Origin: an uncultured Pseudomonadota bacterium
GTDB lineage: Bacteria; Pseudomonadota; Gammaproteobacteria; Steroidobacterales; Steroidobacteraceae
DNA: 6,585 nt
NCBI GenBank assembly: GCA_903890265.1
Contig: CAITAM010000243.1
Coordinates: 1 to 6,585 of the forward strand
Direction of reading: 5' to 3'
Below the pieces are notes generated by a model. The model made no database searches and was not told the DNA's origin. It saw only the letters and a list, made by a program, of their open reading frames with translations. Shown here piece after piece: positions 1 through 6,433 of the stretch; position 1 is the stretch's first letter, and each line of letters begins with the position of its first letter. Both the position numbers and the translations under genes were made by a program.

Positions 1-1612
1 CGAGCGATTTCACGACCTTCGGATCCAGGCGGGTGAAGAGCGGCGCGTAGGGGTTGAGCGGCGTGCCGAGCAGCGGCGTCGCGAGGTCGTCCCAGTGCCT
101 GAGCGGCGCGCCGAGGAAGGCCTCGGCCTGCCCCGCGACCTCGGGCAGGACGGGCTTCAGGTAGCCGATGAGGACACGGAACAGGTTGAGGCCCTGGGTA
201 CAGACCGCGACGACGGCCTCGCCCTGCGCCGGGTCCTTGGCGAGGCTCCACGGCTTGTGGGTGTCGATGTACTGGTTGGCGCGGTCGGCGAGCATCATGA
301 CCTCGCGCATTGCCGAGGCGTAATCCTTGCTCTCGTAGTGCGCACGAACGCTGGCGCCGGCAGCGACGAAATCGGCATAGAGCAGCGGGTCCGCGAGCGT
401 TGCCGCCAGACGTCCGCCGGACTTCTCGATAAAGCCGGCGCAGCGGCTCGCGATGTTGACGACCTTGCCTACGAGGTCGGAATTGACCCGTGCAACGAAA
501 TCATCCAGCGCGAGATCAAGGTCATCGATCCCGGCGCCGAGCTTGGCCGCAAAGTAATAGCGCAGCGCCTCGGGTGGCAGGCGCTCCAGGTAGTCGCGGG
601 CAAGGATAAACGTGCCGCGCGATTTCGACATCTTGAGTCCGTCCACGGTCAGGAAGCCGTGGGCGTGGACGCCGGTCGGTCGGCGCAGCCCGGCGCCGGT
701 CAGTACCGCCGGCCAGAACAGCGTGTGGAAGTACAGGATGTCCTTGCCGATGAAGTGATAGAGCTCGGCGGTGCTGTCCTTGCCCCACCAGTCGCTGAAA
801 TCAAGTCCGTGGCGCGCTGCGTAATGCTCGAAGCTTGCGATGTAGCCGATGGGCGCATCGAGCCAGACATAAAAGTACTTGCCGGGTGCGCCAGGGATCT
901 CGAAGCCGAAATACGGCGATTCGCGCGAGATGTCCCAGTCTTTGAGTCCGGCGCTGAACCACTCGTCGAGCTTGTTGGCGACGCCATCCTGCAGGGCACC
1001 CGAGCGCGTCCATTCCTTCAGCATCGGCTCGAAGGCGGTCAGCGAAAAGAACAGATGCTCCGACTCCCGCTCGACGGGCTTCGTGCCGCTTACCACCGAC
1101 ACGGCGTCGATCAGCTCGGCGGGGCTGTACGTCGAGCCGCAGGACTCGCAGCTGTCGCCGTACTGATCCGGCGTCTTGCAGACAGGGCAGGTGCCCTTGA
1201 CGTAGCGATCCGGCAGAAACATGCCGGCGGTTTCGTCGTAGGCCTGGCGGACGGCGCGTCGCCTGATGTGCCCGGCGGCGTCCAGGATCTTGAAGATCGC
1301 CTCGGTGCGCAGGCGATTCTCCTCGCTGTGCGTCGAGTGGAAGTTGTCGTGGGCAATCAGAAACCCGCGGTAATCGGCGCTGTGCTCGGCCGCGACGCGG
1401 GCGATGAGCGTCTCCGGCGTCACCTGCTCGGCCTGGGCCTTCAGCATCACCGGCGTGCCGTGGGTGTCCTCCGCACAGAAGTAGTACGCCTCGTTCCCCG
1501 ACAGACGCTGGAAGCGGACCCAGATATCGGTCTGGATCGCCTCGAGCAGGTGTCCAAGGTGCAGCGGACCGTTGGCGTAGGGGAGGGCGCTGGTGACGAG
1601 TAGGCGGCGCAT
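1..1612 (-). CDS. metG: Methionyl-tRNA synthetase (partial, C-terminus off window)
   Basis: This is class I methionyl-tRNA synthetase, a cytoplasmic enzyme that charges tRNA-Met with methionine using ATP. The ATG at 1612 opens with MRRLLVTSALPYANGPLHLG, the family N-terminus. The HIGH-type signature is HLGH at residues 18-21. Four cysteines, 142, 145, 155 and 158, form the zinc knuckle of the connective peptide (CPVC and CESC). KMSKS lies at residues 327-331, close to its place in E. coli MetG. The WLDAPIGY and STAELYHFIGKDI blocks and an alpha-helical anticodon-binding region after about residue 380 are also present. Frame checks at three distant points show no frameshift. 537 codons are visible; the last ones (LDPKVVKSL) resemble the end of the anticodon-binding region, so whether a C-terminal dimerisation/tRNA-binding domain follows cannot be seen. 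No good Shine-Dalgarno precedes the start. The gene lies 68 nt downstream of a PilT-family gene on the same strand and may have its own promoter. Confidence 0.98.
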   Translation of the reverse strand, partial: MRRLLVTSALPYANGPLHLGHLLEAIQTDIWVRFQRLSGNEAYYFCAEDTHGTPVMLKAQAEQVTPETLIARVAAEHSADYRGFLIAHDNFHSTHSEENRLRTEAIFKILDAAGHIRRRAVRQAYDETAGMFLPDRYVKGTCPVCKTPDQYGDSCESCGSTYSPAELIDAVSVVSGTKPVERESEHLFFSLTAFEPMLKEWTRSGALQDGVANKLDEWFSAGLKDWDISRESPYFGFEIPGAPGKYFYVWLDAPIGYIASFEHYAARHGLDFSDWWGKDSTAELYHFIGKDILYFHTLFWPAVLTGAGLRRPTGVHAHGFLTVDGLKMSKSRGTFILARDYLERLPPEALRYYFAAKLGAGIDDLDLALDDFVARVNSDLVGKVVNIASRCAGFIEKSGGRLAATLADPLLYADFVAAGASVRAHYESKDYASAMREVMMLADRANQYIDTHKPWSLAKDPAQGEAVVAVCTQGLNLFRVLIGYLKPVLPEVAGQAEAFLGAPLRHWDDLATPLLGTPLNPYAPLFTRLDPKVVKSL

Positions 1613-1644
1613 CGGGGCACTTCGCGGCAGGAGAATGACCGGCA

Positions 1645-1653
1645 ATTATGCCA
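1645..1653 (-). promoter_or_regulatory. Extended -10 promoter candidate for metG
   Basis: On the minus strand TGGCATAAT reads as an extended -10 (TGn followed by CATAAT, five of six matches to TATAAT). No convincing -35 lies at 16-18 bp, as is common with extended -10 promoters. Transcription would start near 1638 and give a leader of about 26 nt before the metG ATG. The box is embedded in a short dyad, GGCA-N4-TGCC, at 1642-1653. The position in the only gap between the PilT-family gene and metG supports a role, but this is motif reading only. Confidence 0.45.
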
Positions 1654-1680
1654 CCGGCCGCCCTGCCGTGCCCGCCACCC

Positions 1681-2754
1681 TCAATCCGGCTCGTTGCCCC
1701 GGTACTGCTCGAAGCGGGACTTGTTGATCGCCTTGCGAAAGGCGTCGAGCCCGCTGATCTGGCCCGCGTCCAGCAGCGCCTGGATCGCCGAGTCCATGGT
1801 CCGCATGCCGTGCTGCGAGCCGCTCTGCATGGTCGTCTCCAGCTGGTCGATCTTCCCCTGCCGGATCAGGTTGGCCACCGCCGGCGTGTTGATGAGCACC
1901 TCGAGCGCCGCCACCCGTCCGCCCTTGCCGCCCGCGCGCGGAATGAGCTGCTGGGAAATGACCCCGCGGATACTGGTCGACAGCATCGTCCGGACGTGGC
2001 CCTGCTTGTCGGCCGGGAAGGCGTTGACGACGCGATCGATGGTGGCCGCCGCGCCGTTGGTATGCAGCGTGCCCATGACGAGCACACCCATCTCGGCCGC
2101 CGACACCGCGATGCCGATCGTCTCGAGGTCGCGCAGCTCGCCGACCAGGATGACGTCCGGGTCCTCGCGCAGGGCCGAGTGGATGGCGGCGGCGAACGAG
2201 GGTGCGTGCACGCCCACTTCACGCTGGCTGATCAGGCTCTTCTTCCGGTGGTGGACGAACTCGATCGGGTCCTCGATCGTCAGGATGTGCCCGCTCTGGG
2301 TCTGGTTGATGTCGTCGATCATCGCCGCCAGCGTCGTCGACTTGCCGCTGCCGGTCTTGCCGGTGACCAGCACGAGGCCGTTGGTATGCCGGCACAGGGC
2401 GCGAACGGCGGGCGGAATGTTGAGTTCGTCCAGGGTGAGCGCCTTGGCGGGGATGACGCGAAAGACCGCGCCCATGCCGCCGAGGTGGCGCAGCACGTTG
2501 ACGCGGAAGCGGGCAAGATCCGGCACCGAATACGCGAAGTCCGCGCCTTCCTTCTCGGCGAAGCGGGCCCGCGCCTTCGGCGGCATGATCTCCTCGAGGG
2601 CTTCCTTGACGAAGGCCGGGGTCAGTCGCTCCTCGGACATCGGCCGCAGCTCGCCGTAGATGCGCAGCCGGGCAAAATCGCTGCCCATGAAATGGAGGTC
2701 GGAGGCCTTCTGCTTCACGACCTGGTGCAGGTAGCTGTCGATCTTGTTGGCCAC
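1681..2754 (-). CDS. PilT-family type IV pilus ATPase, second copy
   Basis: This 357-residue protein belongs to the PilT/VirB11 secretion-ATPase family, whose hexamers drive pilus retraction at the inner-membrane base. Visible motifs are ASDLHF near residue 17 (N-terminal domain), Walker A GKTGSGKST (132-140), Asp box TIEDPIEF (159-166), Walker B DPDVILVGELRD (198-209, Glu206), GTLHT (228-232, His231) and AVANLIRQGK (292-301), the counterpart of PilT's AIRNLIRE motif. The length fits PilT (about 345). The start is GTG, chosen because SD GGGAGG lies 6 nt upstream and the N-terminus aligns with PilT; the next ATG would cut into the ASDLH block. The first His of the His box is Val224 (EMGVLVMGTLHT). 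It is not typical PilU, which has ATLHANN and GEVRS in place of GTLHT and GE(M/L)RD. Only 2 nt separate it from the upstream paralogue, so the two are surely cotranscribed. No symbol is given because PilT-type subgroups cannot be separated by eye. Confidence 0.95.
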   Translation of the reverse strand: MANKIDSYLHQVVKQKASDLHFMGSDFARLRIYGELRPMSEERLTPAFVKEALEEIMPPKARARFAEKEGADFAYSVPDLARFRVNVLRHLGGMGAVFRVIPAKALTLDELNIPPAVRALCRHTNGLVLVTGKTGSGKSTTLAAMIDDINQTQSGHILTIEDPIEFVHHRKKSLISQREVGVHAPSFAAAIHSALREDPDVILVGELRDLETIGIAVSAAEMGVLVMGTLHTNGAAATIDRVVNAFPADKQGHVRTMLSTSIRGVISQQLIPRAGGKGGRVAALEVLINTPAVANLIRQGKIDQLETTMQSGSQHGMRTMDSAIQALLDAGQISGLDAFRKAINKSRFEQYRGNEPD

Positions 2755-2756
2755 GG

Positions 2757-3851
2757 TCAGCCTCCCGTGCCGTCGGCCGGACCGCCACGACCGGAATCGG
2801 CCACGTAGCGCTGGAACTGCTTCTTGTCCACGGCGTAATCGTAGGCGTCGTCGGGGTCGAGCTCCCGCGCCTGCAGGCCGGCGAGCAGGGCCTGATCAAG
2901 GAGCTGCATGCCGACGTCACGGCCCGTCTGCAGCTGGGCGGGAACCTGGTGGGTCTGGTCCATCTGGATGAGTTTGCCGATCGCGCGGTTCATCAGCATG
3001 ATCTCGCAGATCGCCTTGCGGCCGCGCCCCTCTGCCCGCTTGACGAGGATCTGCGTCACGACCGCGATCAGGCTCTGCGAGAGAAAGGCCTTGGTCTGCT
3101 CGCGCTCCTCGATGGGCAGGGCATCGATGATGCGGTCGATCGTCTTGACGGCGCTCGTCGTGTGCAGCGTGCCAAAGACGAGATGGCCCGTCTCGGCGGC
3201 GGACATCGCCATTCGGATGGTGTCGGCATCGCGCATTTCGCCGACCAGGATGACGTCGGGATCCTCGCGCATCGCCGCCCGCACGCCTTCGGCAAAGCTC
3301 GGCACGTGCGTGCCGAGTTCGCGCTGGATCACCTGCGACTCACGGCTCGGGTGGACGAACTCGATCGGGTCCTCGAGGCTGATGATGTTGAGGCGCCGGG
3401 TCTGGTTGAGTTCGGCGATCATCGCCGCGAGCGTCGTCGATTTGCCGGTGCCGGTGGCGCCGGTGACCAGGATCATGCCCTGGTGATAGTCGAGCAGCTT
3501 GTTGATGACCGGCGGCAGGCCGAGCGTGTTGAGCGCCGGCGTGGTGGTCGGGATCGTACGGAACACGGCGCCGACGCCGGTCTCCTTGCGAAACAGGTTG
3601 ACGCGGTATCGGCCGCCCTCCTCGCTGACGTAGGAGAAGTCGAGGTCATGACCGTTGGCGAATGACGACCGCTGTGCGGGCGTCATGATTTCGTGCACGT
3701 AGCCCTCGAGTTCGGTGTTCGACAGATCGCGAAACCGAATGGGCAGTAGGTCGCCGTGCATGCGCAGCATCGGCGGCACCCCGACGGCCAGGTGGATATC
3801 CGAGCACCCCTGGGCGTTGCCCAGCTTGAGGAACGCGTCTATTCGTGGCAT
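2757..3851 (-). CDS. PilT-family type IV pilus ATPase, first copy
   Basis: A 364-residue motor ATPase of the PilT family, predicted to be a cytoplasmic hexamer docked on the pilus platform. Motifs are CSDIHLAVGVPPMLRMHGD (16-34) in the N-terminal PAS-like domain, Walker A GATGTGKST (131-139), Asp box SLEDPIEF (158-165), Walker B DPDVILVGEMRD (197-208, Glu205) and the complete His box TGHLVFGTLHT (221-231, His223 and His230). The region matching AIRNLIRE reads RAIGKLIQMD (289-298) and is diverged, which may matter because that motif is needed for retraction in studied PilT proteins. The C-terminus ends in a Gly-rich tail (after about 352) encoded where the next gene's ribosome site lies. The ATG at 3851 has a GAAGG site 6 nt upstream and follows the kinase stop by 22 nt. 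Sequence is closer to PilT than to PilU because it has GEMRD and GTLHT. Canonical PilT, or a third retraction-ATPase subgroup, are both possible. Confidence 0.95.
   Translation of the reverse strand: MPRIDAFLKLGNAQGCSDIHLAVGVPPMLRMHGDLLPIRFRDLSNTELEGYVHEIMTPAQRSSFANGHDLDFSYVSEEGGRYRVNLFRKETGVGAVFRTIPTTTPALNTLGLPPVINKLLDYHQGMILVTGATGTGKSTTLAAMIAELNQTRRLNIISLEDPIEFVHPSRESQVIQRELGTHVPSFAEGVRAAMREDPDVILVGEMRDADTIRMAMSAAETGHLVFGTLHTTSAVKTIDRIIDALPIEEREQTKAFLSQSLIAVVTQILVKRAEGRGRKAICEIMLMNRAIGKLIQMDQTHQVPAQLQTGRDVGMQLLDQALLAGLQARELDPDDAYDYAVDKKQFQRYVADSGRGGPADGTGG
2761..2766 (-). promoter_or_regulatory. Shine-Dalgarno deciding a GTG start
   Basis: GGGAGG on the minus strand lies 6 nt before the GTG at 2754 and inside the last codons of the preceding PilT-family gene. 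It is the strongest ribosome-binding site in the operon, and it selects GTG over later ATG codons. Its overlap with the upstream stop region suggests translational coupling. Confidence 0.75.
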
Positions 3852-3857
3852 GCCTCA

Positions 3858-3862
3858 CCTTC
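3858..3862 (-). promoter_or_regulatory. Shine-Dalgarno of the first PilT-family gene
   Basis: GAAGG sits 6 nt upstream of the ATG at 3851, in the 22-nt gap after the kinase stop. No promoter-like sequence fits in this gap, so translation from a shared operon transcript is expected. Confidence 0.6.
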
Positions 3863-3873
3863 GCCGCCCGGCA

Positions 3874-6258
3874 TCACTTCAGCCTGGCAAGTTCCGCCTT
3901 GAATTCTTCCATCGACTGGAAGCGCTTGGCCTTGTCCACAGACATGGCCTTCATGATGAAGTCGGACAGCGGCGCTGACAACGCCTTGTTGACGTCCGAG
4001 GGTGCTGCTGCCTTGCCCTGCACGTGCTGGTACATCACGGACATGTGGTCACCGCGGCTGTAGGGCGGCACCCCGGTCGTCATCTCGTAGAGTATGACGC
4101 CGAGGCTGTAGACGTCGGCGCGCGGATCGACCTTTTTGCCAAGAATCTGCTCCGGCGCCATGTATTTGGGGGAGCCGATCACGTAGCCGGTCTTGGTCAG
4201 CTGCGTGTCGCCCTCACGCTGAACCGCCGCCACGCCGAAGTCGACGATTTTCAGCAGCGACTCGTCGTTGATGAGGACGTTGGCGGGCTTGAGGTCGCGA
4301 TGCACGACCCCGACCTGGTGCGCGACGGCCATGCCGGTCGCGATATCGTCGGCGAAACCGAGCGCGCGGGACAGCTCCATGGGCTGTCCCTGCGATATTT
4401 CCTGGCCCAGCGTATGGCTCTTGAAGTACTCCATCGAGATGGCGTCATTGCCGCGGATGTGCAGGAAATCGTAGATGCGGATCACGTTCGGGTGGGTGAT
4501 CTTGCGCGAATAGCGCAGCTCGTGGACGAACCGCTTCATCATCTCCTCGTCCTGGGAGACGTTCGGGTTCAGGAACTTCAGCACCAACCGCTCATCGACG
4601 ACCGTGTCCTCCATCAGCAGCACGGTGCCGAACGCGCCCTTGCCGATCTTTTCGATGAAGCGGTAGCGGCCCTCGAGCACGTCGCCGGGGTTCAGTGTCG
4701 AGATGTCGAGTGGCGCACTGGTCTGCTCGCTGTTCTTGACGATCGCGGCGACGTCCACCGACTCCGCCAGCATGGTGCGTGACGTCTCGATCTGCGCCTC
4801 GACCGAGAGTCGGGCGCTCGCCGACGTGCCGCCTTCCGTGAGGCGGTCCTCGAGCTCGGCGAGCGCACGTTTCGCGGCGATCTGCAGGGTGCTGTCGCCG
4901 GCCTTGCCGAGGGCTGCGATTTCGCGGCGGACGAGGTCGGCGTGCTCGCTGTCAGCGACCCGCGCGACGGCGACCATGGCCTCGACCCGAATCGAGTTGT
5001 GCATGCTCGCGAGGTAGGGCATCAGCACGTCGAGGGTGGCGGCCTTGCCGATCTGGCCGAGCGCGCGAATCGCCGCGGGCGCGGCCTTCGGGTTCGTTTT
5101 AAGGATCTCGACGAGCCGCGGTACGGCGCGCCCCTCCTTCATGGCACCGAGCGCATCGATCGCGCGCTCGCTGACCCACCAGTCGCTGTCCTTGGTGGCC
5201 TCGATCAGGTAGGCGACCGCCCGCTCGTCGCGGGTCTGGTTCAGGATCTCGATGGCGGTGCGGCGCAGCTCCTCGTCCTTGTCCTTGACGAGCTCGAGGA
5301 CCGCGTCAACCACCCGCGGGCCGCCGATCTTGCCGAGCGCGTCAGCTGCCCGGCTGCGGACCCACCAGTCGGCATCCTTGATGGCGTCCAGCAGGTACTT
5401 GACCGAGTCGGCCGTGCCAAGCTCGTTCAGGACCTCGACCGCGGAGCGTCGCGCGTACTCCGATTCGTCCTGCAGGGCGTCGACGAGGTAGCGGACCGTC
5501 TGCGGGTTGCGGACCTTGATCAGCACGTCGACTGCGCGGTTCTGCACCTCGATGTCGCTGTCTCCGAGCGCCGCCACCACCGGCTGGATCTCGTTGATCC
5601 GGTCGAAGCGACCAAGTGCTGCCAGTGCGGCCTGGCGGATGAACTTGTTCGGGTCGCGCAGCTGGGCCGAAATGGCGCGTTCCACTGCCGGGGTCTGGAA
5701 TCGGCCGAGGATCTCCAGCATGTGCCGGCGCACCGCCGGGTCCTTGCCGTCGACGCGGGAAATGAGTTCAGGGAGCGCGCTTTCGTCGGCGATCTCGCCG
5801 ACGATCTTGTAGAGGGTGGCCCGTTCGCCCGATTCGATACCGGCGGCGGCGGTCAGCAGTTCGCTGACCTGGAACCGCTCCTTCTGCGCGGTGATGATGT
5901 CGATCACCGAGCCGCGGGCGATCTCCGGGTTCTTCAGCAGCTCGAGAATGCTGCGGGTCGACAGCCCGCGCGTCCCGGCCAGCGCCCAGGTGACCGCGGA
6001 GACGACCTTGGCGTTGTCGTCGGTGAGGCCGACGGCGATCTTCGGCAGCGTCCGGTCATTGGCGATGCCCGACAGGACCTCGACCAGCGACATGGTTTCC
6101 TTGCGACCGGCCTCGCCGAGCGCACGCAGCACGAGCGGCACGACGCCCGGCCCCAGATCGATGAGTCGCTGGATCAACTTGCGCGTTTCCGGACGAGCGG
6201 GATCGCCGTCGCTGCGCAGGTCAGTCAGTAATCGTTCGCCGCGGAAGGTAGAAAACAT
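3874..6258 (-). CDS. HEAT-repeat scaffold fused to Ser/Thr protein kinase
   Basis: A 794-residue fusion. Residues of about 1-470 are alpha-helical HEAT repeats of the PBS-lyase type, with recurring patterns such as D..VR..A..ALG.IG at roughly 31-residue spacing. Residues of about 475-525 are a polar linker. Residues 531-790 are a Hanks-type kinase with glycine loop IGKGAFGTV (538-546), ATP lysine K561 (LVLKFL), helix-C Glu580, catalytic HRDLKPAN (653-660, Asp655), metal-binding DFG (673-675) and APE (701-703). All catalytic residues are present, so it should be active. The HRD arginine and the activation-loop threonines 685, 688 and 690 suggest activation by (auto)phosphorylation. No signal peptide or membrane segment is visible, unlike many PASTA-type bacterial kinases, so a cytoplasmic enzyme is inferred. 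The ATG at 6258 is preferred. An ATG at 6351 would add 31 residues, but their codons end in G or C only 17 times in 31, unlike the strongly GC3-biased body. It heads an operon with two PilT-family ATPases. Substrates are unknown; the motors are the obvious candidates. Confidence 0.93.
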   Translation of the reverse strand: MFSTFRGERLLTDLRSDGDPARPETRKLIQRLIDLGPGVVPLVLRALGEAGRKETMSLVEVLSGIANDRTLPKIAVGLTDDNAKVVSAVTWALAGTRGLSTRSILELLKNPEIARGSVIDIITAQKERFQVSELLTAAAGIESGERATLYKIVGEIADESALPELISRVDGKDPAVRRHMLEILGRFQTPAVERAISAQLRDPNKFIRQAALAALGRFDRINEIQPVVAALGDSDIEVQNRAVDVLIKVRNPQTVRYLVDALQDESEYARRSAVEVLNELGTADSVKYLLDAIKDADWWVRSRAADALGKIGGPRVVDAVLELVKDKDEELRRTAIEILNQTRDERAVAYLIEATKDSDWWVSERAIDALGAMKEGRAVPRLVEILKTNPKAAPAAIRALGQIGKAATLDVLMPYLASMHNSIRVEAMVAVARVADSEHADLVRREIAALGKAGDSTLQIAAKRALAELEDRLTEGGTSASARLSVEAQIETSRTMLAESVDVAAIVKNSEQTSAPLDISTLNPGDVLEGRYRFIEKIGKGAFGTVLLMEDTVVDERLVLKFLNPNVSQDEEMMKRFVHELRYSRKITHPNVIRIYDFLHIRGNDAISMEYFKSHTLGQEISQGQPMELSRALGFADDIATGMAVAHQVGVVHRDLKPANVLINDESLLKIVDFGVAAVQREGDTQLTKTGYVIGSPKYMAPEQILGKKVDPRADVYSLGVILYEMTTGVPPYSRGDHMSVMYQHVQGKAAAPSDVNKALSAPLSDFIMKAMSVDKAKRFQSMEEFKAELARLK
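5146..5379 (-). repeat. Paired Trp-Trp HEAT units inside the kinase protein
   Basis: Residues 294-309 (KDADWWVRSRAADALG) and 356-371 (KDSDWWVSERAIDALG) are near copies exactly 62 residues, or two 31-residue HEAT units, apart. At DNA level 13 bases at 5173-5185 and 5359-5371 are identical and the flanks are similar. The adjacent Trp pairs are unusual on HEAT helices and may form an interaction surface. Confidence 0.85.
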
Positions 6259-6320
6259 GGCCACGGAGGCTTGCTTGTCCCAATGTAGAGCAGGAAATCC
6301 ATTTACTTGCCCTGAAGAGG

Positions 6321-6341
6321 GGTGCGACGGAGGCCCGCACC
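6321..6341. repeat. Inverted repeat / leader hairpin candidate
   Basis: GGTGCG and CGCACC form perfect 6-bp arms around a 9-nt spacer. If the kinase transcript starts near 6373, this would be a GC-rich hairpin in its 5' leader of about 115 nt. No U-tract follows it, so it does not look like an intrinsic terminator. Chance occurrence in GC-rich DNA is possible. Confidence 0.4.
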
Positions 6342-6379
6342 GGCCTAACATCGGCTAATCCCACCCGCAGGTTCCTTGA

Positions 6380-6388
6380 ATTATGGCA
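6380..6388 (-). promoter_or_regulatory. Extended -10 promoter candidate for the kinase-pilT operon
   Basis: TGCCATAAT on the minus strand is an extended -10, five of six matches in the hexamer, with no good -35. A start near 6373 would leave about 115 nt of leader before the preferred ATG at 6258, or about 20 nt before the upstream ATG at 6351. The same core, GTGSCATAATT, lies before metG. Confidence 0.45.
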
Positions 6389-6405
6389 CAGCCTGCGCAT
6401 GTGCC
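6385..6405. promoter_or_regulatory. Dyad between divergent promoters, possible operator
   Basis: GGCACA-N9-TGTGCC is a perfect 6-bp inverted repeat. Its left end touches the minus-strand -10 candidate, and its right end touches the plus-strand -35 candidate. A dimeric regulator bound here could affect both transcription units. No known operator consensus is recognised. Confidence 0.4.
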
Positions 6406-6433
6406 TGACTCCACGCGGCCCGTCAGCTAGACT
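6405..6433 (+). promoter_or_regulatory. Sigma-70-like promoter candidate for the plus-strand gene
   Basis: CTGACT (6405-6410, four of six matches to TTGACA) is 17 bp from TAGACT (6428-6433, four of six to TATAAT). Transcription would start near 6440, giving a leader of about 19 nt before the ATG at 6459. The optimal spacer and location support it, but both boxes are imperfect. Confidence 0.45.

Noticed and set aside
95..1603. A 502-codon plus-strand open frame opposite metG
   Set aside because: It is fully antisense to a gene with intact MetG motifs. Its Asp/Arg/Val-rich, low-complexity translation is typical of GC-rich shadow frames, and it has no recognisable domain.
1613..1680. Terminator between the second PilT-family gene and metG
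   Set aside because: The gap is G-rich with short complementary blocks, but no stable stem followed by a T-run is visible on the minus strand. Readthrough into metG cannot be excluded.
1681..2754. Naming the second ATPase PilU because it follows a PilT gene
   Set aside because: It has GTLHT and GELRD rather than the PilU forms, and lacks PilU's long C-terminal tail; position alone is not enough.
1648..2808. A 386-codon plus-strand open frame opposite the second PilT-family gene
   Set aside because: It is the antisense shadow of a conserved ATPase; the translation shows no family pattern and crosses the gene boundary.
4942..6231. A 429-codon plus-strand open frame opposite the HEAT repeats
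   Set aside because: Its apparent internal repetition simply mirrors the HEAT repeats on the other strand. It shows no start signal and no domain.
6384..6399. Sigma-54-like TGGCACAGCCTGCGCA on the plus strand
   Set aside because: The GG and GC at -24/-12 spacing are present, but the TT before GC is missing. GG-N10-GC is common in GC-rich DNA, and the site coincides with the dyad; a sigma-70-like promoter explains the gene start better.
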